A stretch of DNA of 64,000 nucleotides, from positions 1 to 64,000 of the forward strand of contig JAXGGA010005154.1 of assembly GCA_038373865.1 (NCBI GenBank). The letters are read 5' to 3'. The notes beneath the pieces are model-generated. The model was not told the DNA's origin. It saw only the letters and a program-made list of their open reading frames with translations, and ran no database searches. Shown one piece after another: positions 62,916-64,000 of this stretch. Numbering within the stretch: the stretch's first letter is position 1; each line of letters opens with the position of its first letter. A program made the position numbers and the translations under genes. Source of the DNA: Uloborus plumipes. Lineage: Eukaryota; Arthropoda; Arachnida; Araneae; Uloboridae.

Positions 62916-64000
62916 GTCTGGTTCTGAGTCTGAGGTACAGAGTTTATCTCTTTCATTTCTCCTCCCTCTCTTTTTTACAAAAAGAAAAAAAAAAGATATC
63001 TAAATACATCAAAATGGGGTAAATTAAAGAATTTCATTGCTCTTATTGTAACATGCGATCTACCGTACTAGTTATTTAATAGATGGCGTGTCTTAAGTTA
63101 CATTTGGCGTACAATTGATTTCAGGAACATCATTTGATGCCTAAGAATGTTTTTTGCAAATTGTAGGCTGTAAAAAAAGCGTTGTTACAATCTGAATTTT
63201 TTGAATGGTATGTTTCAGACATAACGGGTTCTTAAAGATTTATTTTTAGCAATCATGCTTTTTGTGAAGCGTCCCTTAAGAATCCAAAATGCAAGCTTAA
63301 AAATTAAAGCACATTCTTCGGATAGAAGGTTGCTTCTCGCAAACGTCCCTGCATTCCGTCCTTTGAAAATGCTTGGGATTTTCGTTTTATATTTTTCGAA
63401 ATGAAAGGTTACCTTCTGTTGCTTCTTTCATTACCCCCCCCCCCCCCCCCAAAAAAAAAAAATCAACCGAGAACTAATTATTCTATTCATAAAAAAAATG
63501 TTTTAAAAAAAAGTGAAAATACTTTCTCTTCGATATAATTAATTCTGCAAAGATGCCGCTTTCACTGTATTCATGCTGTTCCAAAGAAATAATGTAGATT
63601 AAGAAACATGCATTACATTTAACTGGCAATATTTTTTGCGTATGTAGCGTGCTCAGAGGCAATTTTTTACACTCTTTATCAACCACGCTGTCAAGAAAGC
63701 GAATTCTGTAATTGTGCGTAATTTAGCTACTAGTTTCTTTCTGAACTCAAGCGGTCATCATATTCTCTCGCACCTGTTGATTTAAAACCCGGAAAACAGG
63801 AATGCAACGAAGCCAAGGTTTTCTCAATTGAAGGTTATGTAATCAAAGAATCAATAACCCCGCCCTGTCCCAATTCGAGGCATTCGAAATTGTTCTTCTG
63901 GTTATAAACAAAGAATTCGCGGCCAATTTCGAGTTAGAAAGTTTTACTCAATCCATAATTAAGTGTATGGTTAGTACATGATTTCCCAATGAGAGAAACA
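62916..64000. other. Unassigned sequence to window end
   Basis: A C-run directly followed by an A-run lies at about 63434-63463. No supported gene, terminal repeat or tandem structure. Confidence 0.4.

Overview
The window is a repeat-rich, AT-rich animal genomic segment. It has spliced exons with GT/AG introns, AATAAA polyadenylation signals, tRNA-derived SINEs and many families of short non-autonomous DNA transposons. The only gene identified with confidence is the 3' end of an Imp/IGF2BP orthologue whose last KH domain is closest in my recollection to the insect protein. An arthropod is therefore likely, and an arachnid or similar large arthropod genome is plausible, but the species cannot be fixed from sequence alone.

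Layout. 1-3650: last three coding exons and 3'UTR of the Imp-like gene, plus strand. 4-16 kb: transposon graveyard (pogo-like, hAT-like, TTAA-type) with a dimeric 145-bp satellite-like array at 13.2-14.1 kb. 16.4-18.7 kb: CpG-richer island with a TATA-like box, a possible signal-peptide first exon, a 183-bp tandem duplication, and a GC-rich exon encoding a signal peptide plus a transmembrane segment. This is the best candidate for the 5' end of a second gene. 19-27 kb: Helitron, HINE-like, SINE, pogo and TTAA elements nested up to four deep. 27-36 kb: mostly unassignable sequence with three weak minus-strand coding candidates and another HINE-like element. 36.6-40 kb: a second copy of the Helitron, this time hosting a HINE-like element. 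40-64 kb: foldback elements, hAT elements with 8-bp target duplications, SINEs, a 46-bp minisatellite broken by two insertions, and a pogo relic retaining a frameshifted Cys/His finger.

The genes do not form a pathway. The coherent story is transposon stratigraphy: at least ten insertions sit inside older elements, many with exact target-site duplications, so their relative order can be read directly. The most notable group is a cohort of TTAA-flanked elements starting CCC (piggyBac-like ends) from several families, some sharing a palindrome just inside the terminus. The second is a pair of rolling-circle families (a canonical TC...CTAG Helitron and a HINE/Helentron-like family) that have inserted into each other in both directions within this one window. 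No complete transposase, Rep/helicase or reverse transcriptase ORF was seen. No CRISPR array, rRNA gene or convincing functional tRNA gene was seen.
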